Shown here piece by piece: positions 6,138-6,747 of a DNA stretch of 6,747 nucleotides. Position 1 is the stretch's first letter. The number at the start of each line of letters is the position of its first letter. Under the pieces are notes generated by a model, which saw nothing but the letters and a program-made list of their open reading frames with translations, ran no database searches and was not told the DNA's origin. The DNA is taken from the NCBI GenBank assembly GCA_018369015.1, contig JAGZDD010000196.1, forward strand, positions 1-6,747. The letters are read 5' to 3'. A program made the translations under genes and the position numbers. The stretch is from Clostridiales bacterium. Lineage in GTDB: Bacteria; Bacillota; Clostridia; Lachnospirales; Lachnospiraceae.

Positions 6138-6747
6138 ATGCAGAATTTATTTTCACAGATAAGGACGGACCTAGCGCTTGAAGCTGCGGAAAGCTTTTCA
6201 GAAAAAGAAAATACCTTATCGGGAGTGACTGTCAAGGAGCTGGACAATAAAAATGCCCATATTCATATTACCCATGTCCATATAAAAAATGAAAGCGGCG
6301 CCCGCCGCCTGGGAAAGCCAGTGGGCCGTTATATTACTTTGGAAACGCCTTATTTGGCGGCGGAAGATGGATCCTATCACCGGGAAATTACCGCCGCTAT
6401 TATGGAACAGCTACAGGTTTTAATCCCAGGGATCAAAAAGAAAAAGATTTTGGTTGTCGGCATTGGAAACCGGGAGATTACCCCGGACGCTCTGGGGCCA
6501 ATGGTTGTAGACCATTTATTTATTACAAGACATCTTGTGAAGGAATATGGCACAGACTCGGAAGTAACAAAGGGCTTTGGCATTGTCAGCGCCATCGCTC
6601 CGGGGGTGATGGCCCAGACAGGCATGGAAGGCAGAGAAGTGATTCACGGCATTATAAAGGAAACAAAGCCGGATGTGGCAATTATTATTGATGCTCTGGC
6701 GGCCCGCAGCGTCCGTCGGCTTAACACGACGATCCAGCTGACAGACA
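6138..6747 (+). CDS. gpr: GPR germination endopeptidase (spore protease), partial at the right edge
   Basis: GPR degrades the small acid-soluble proteins that coat spore DNA, supplying amino acids during germination. It is made in the forespore as a zymogen and trims its own N-terminus. The window holds the first 203 codons; Bacillus homologues are about 370 residues, so the C-terminal part is missing. Family signatures are clear: IRTDLALEA at 8-16, next to the expected self-cleavage site; GRYITLETP; VVGIGNREITPDALGP; VDHLFITRHL; VSAIAPGVMAQTGMEG; and IIIDALAARS. Asp117 (in TPDALGP) and Asp185 (in IDALAARS) match the two aspartates considered essential in the Bacillus megaterium enzyme. The ATG at 6138 is preceded by AGAGGCGG (6123-6130), a fair ribosome site at 7 bases. 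The N-terminal pre-segment looks a few residues shorter than in Bacillus. It is expressed from its own sporulation promoter and is functionally unrelated to the sugar genes upstream. Confidence 0.95.
   Translation, partial: MQNLFSQIRTDLALEAAESFSEKENTLSGVTVKELDNKNAHIHITHVHIKNESGARRLGKPVGRYITLETPYLAAEDGSYHREITAAIMEQLQVLIPGIKKKKILVVGIGNREITPDALGPMVVDHLFITRHLVKEYGTDSEVTKGFGIVSAIAPGVMAQTGMEGREVIHGIIKETKPDVAIIIDALAARSVRRLNTTIQLTD

Noticed and set aside
6062..6247. Open minus-strand frame of 61 codons across the gpr start
   Set aside because: It overlaps the gpr leader and N-terminus and has no recognisable protein features.
6377..6625. Open minus-strand frame of 82 codons
   Set aside because: It is antisense to the most conserved part of gpr, including TPDALGP and the VSAIAPGVM motif.
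1..6747. CRISPR arrays, tRNA or rRNA genes, insertion sequences, phage or defence genes
   Set aside because: No regularly spaced repeats, cloverleaf-like sequence, transposase motifs or terminal repeats were seen. All long frames are accounted for by the four genes described.

Overview
The window looks like chromosomal DNA of an endospore-forming Clostridia-type Firmicute, probably Lachnospiraceae-like. The evidence is a germination protease gene (gpr) with a sporulation-type promoter, strong AGGAGG-like ribosome sites, ATG starts, moderate GC content with AT-rich intergenic DNA, and a Gram-positive lipoprotein solute-binding protein of the DUF3502 class. The assignment is inferred from gene content, not from a marker phylogeny.

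Layout. (1) Positions 1-1383, minus strand: an AraC-type regulator with a cupin-like N-terminus, an AraC helix-turn-helix in the middle and a C-terminal domain resembling the N-terminal part of GH39 beta-xylosidases. It runs off the left edge. (2) 1384-1648: a 265-base AT-rich divergent promoter region. (3) 1649-3229, plus strand: a sugar-binding lipoprotein of an ABC importer. (4) 3250-5925, plus strand, 20 bases after the previous stop: a GH78 alpha-L-rhamnosidase without a signal peptide. (5) 5926-6137: a non-coding gap with a perfect 13-bp inverted repeat and a sigma-G-like promoter. (6) 6138 to the right edge, plus strand: gpr, the spore germination endopeptidase, truncated by the window.

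How it fits together (inference). Genes 1-4 form a small carbohydrate-use module. The regulator would sense a sugar or glycoside in the cytoplasm and switch on the divergent SBP-GH78 operon. The lipoprotein would capture a rhamnose-containing oligosaccharide or glycoside outside the cell, an ABC permease encoded elsewhere would import it, and the cytoplasmic GH78 enzyme would remove terminal L-rhamnose. No permease, ATPase or rhamnose catabolic gene lies in the window. The gpr gene is a separate sporulation transcription unit and belongs to the core chromosome, so the module appears to sit beside a conserved sporulation gene.

The points most worth a second look are the regulator's GH39-like domain with a lost acid/base motif, the solute-binding protein with no adjacent permease, and the inverted repeat whose right arm contains the -35 element of the gpr promoter.
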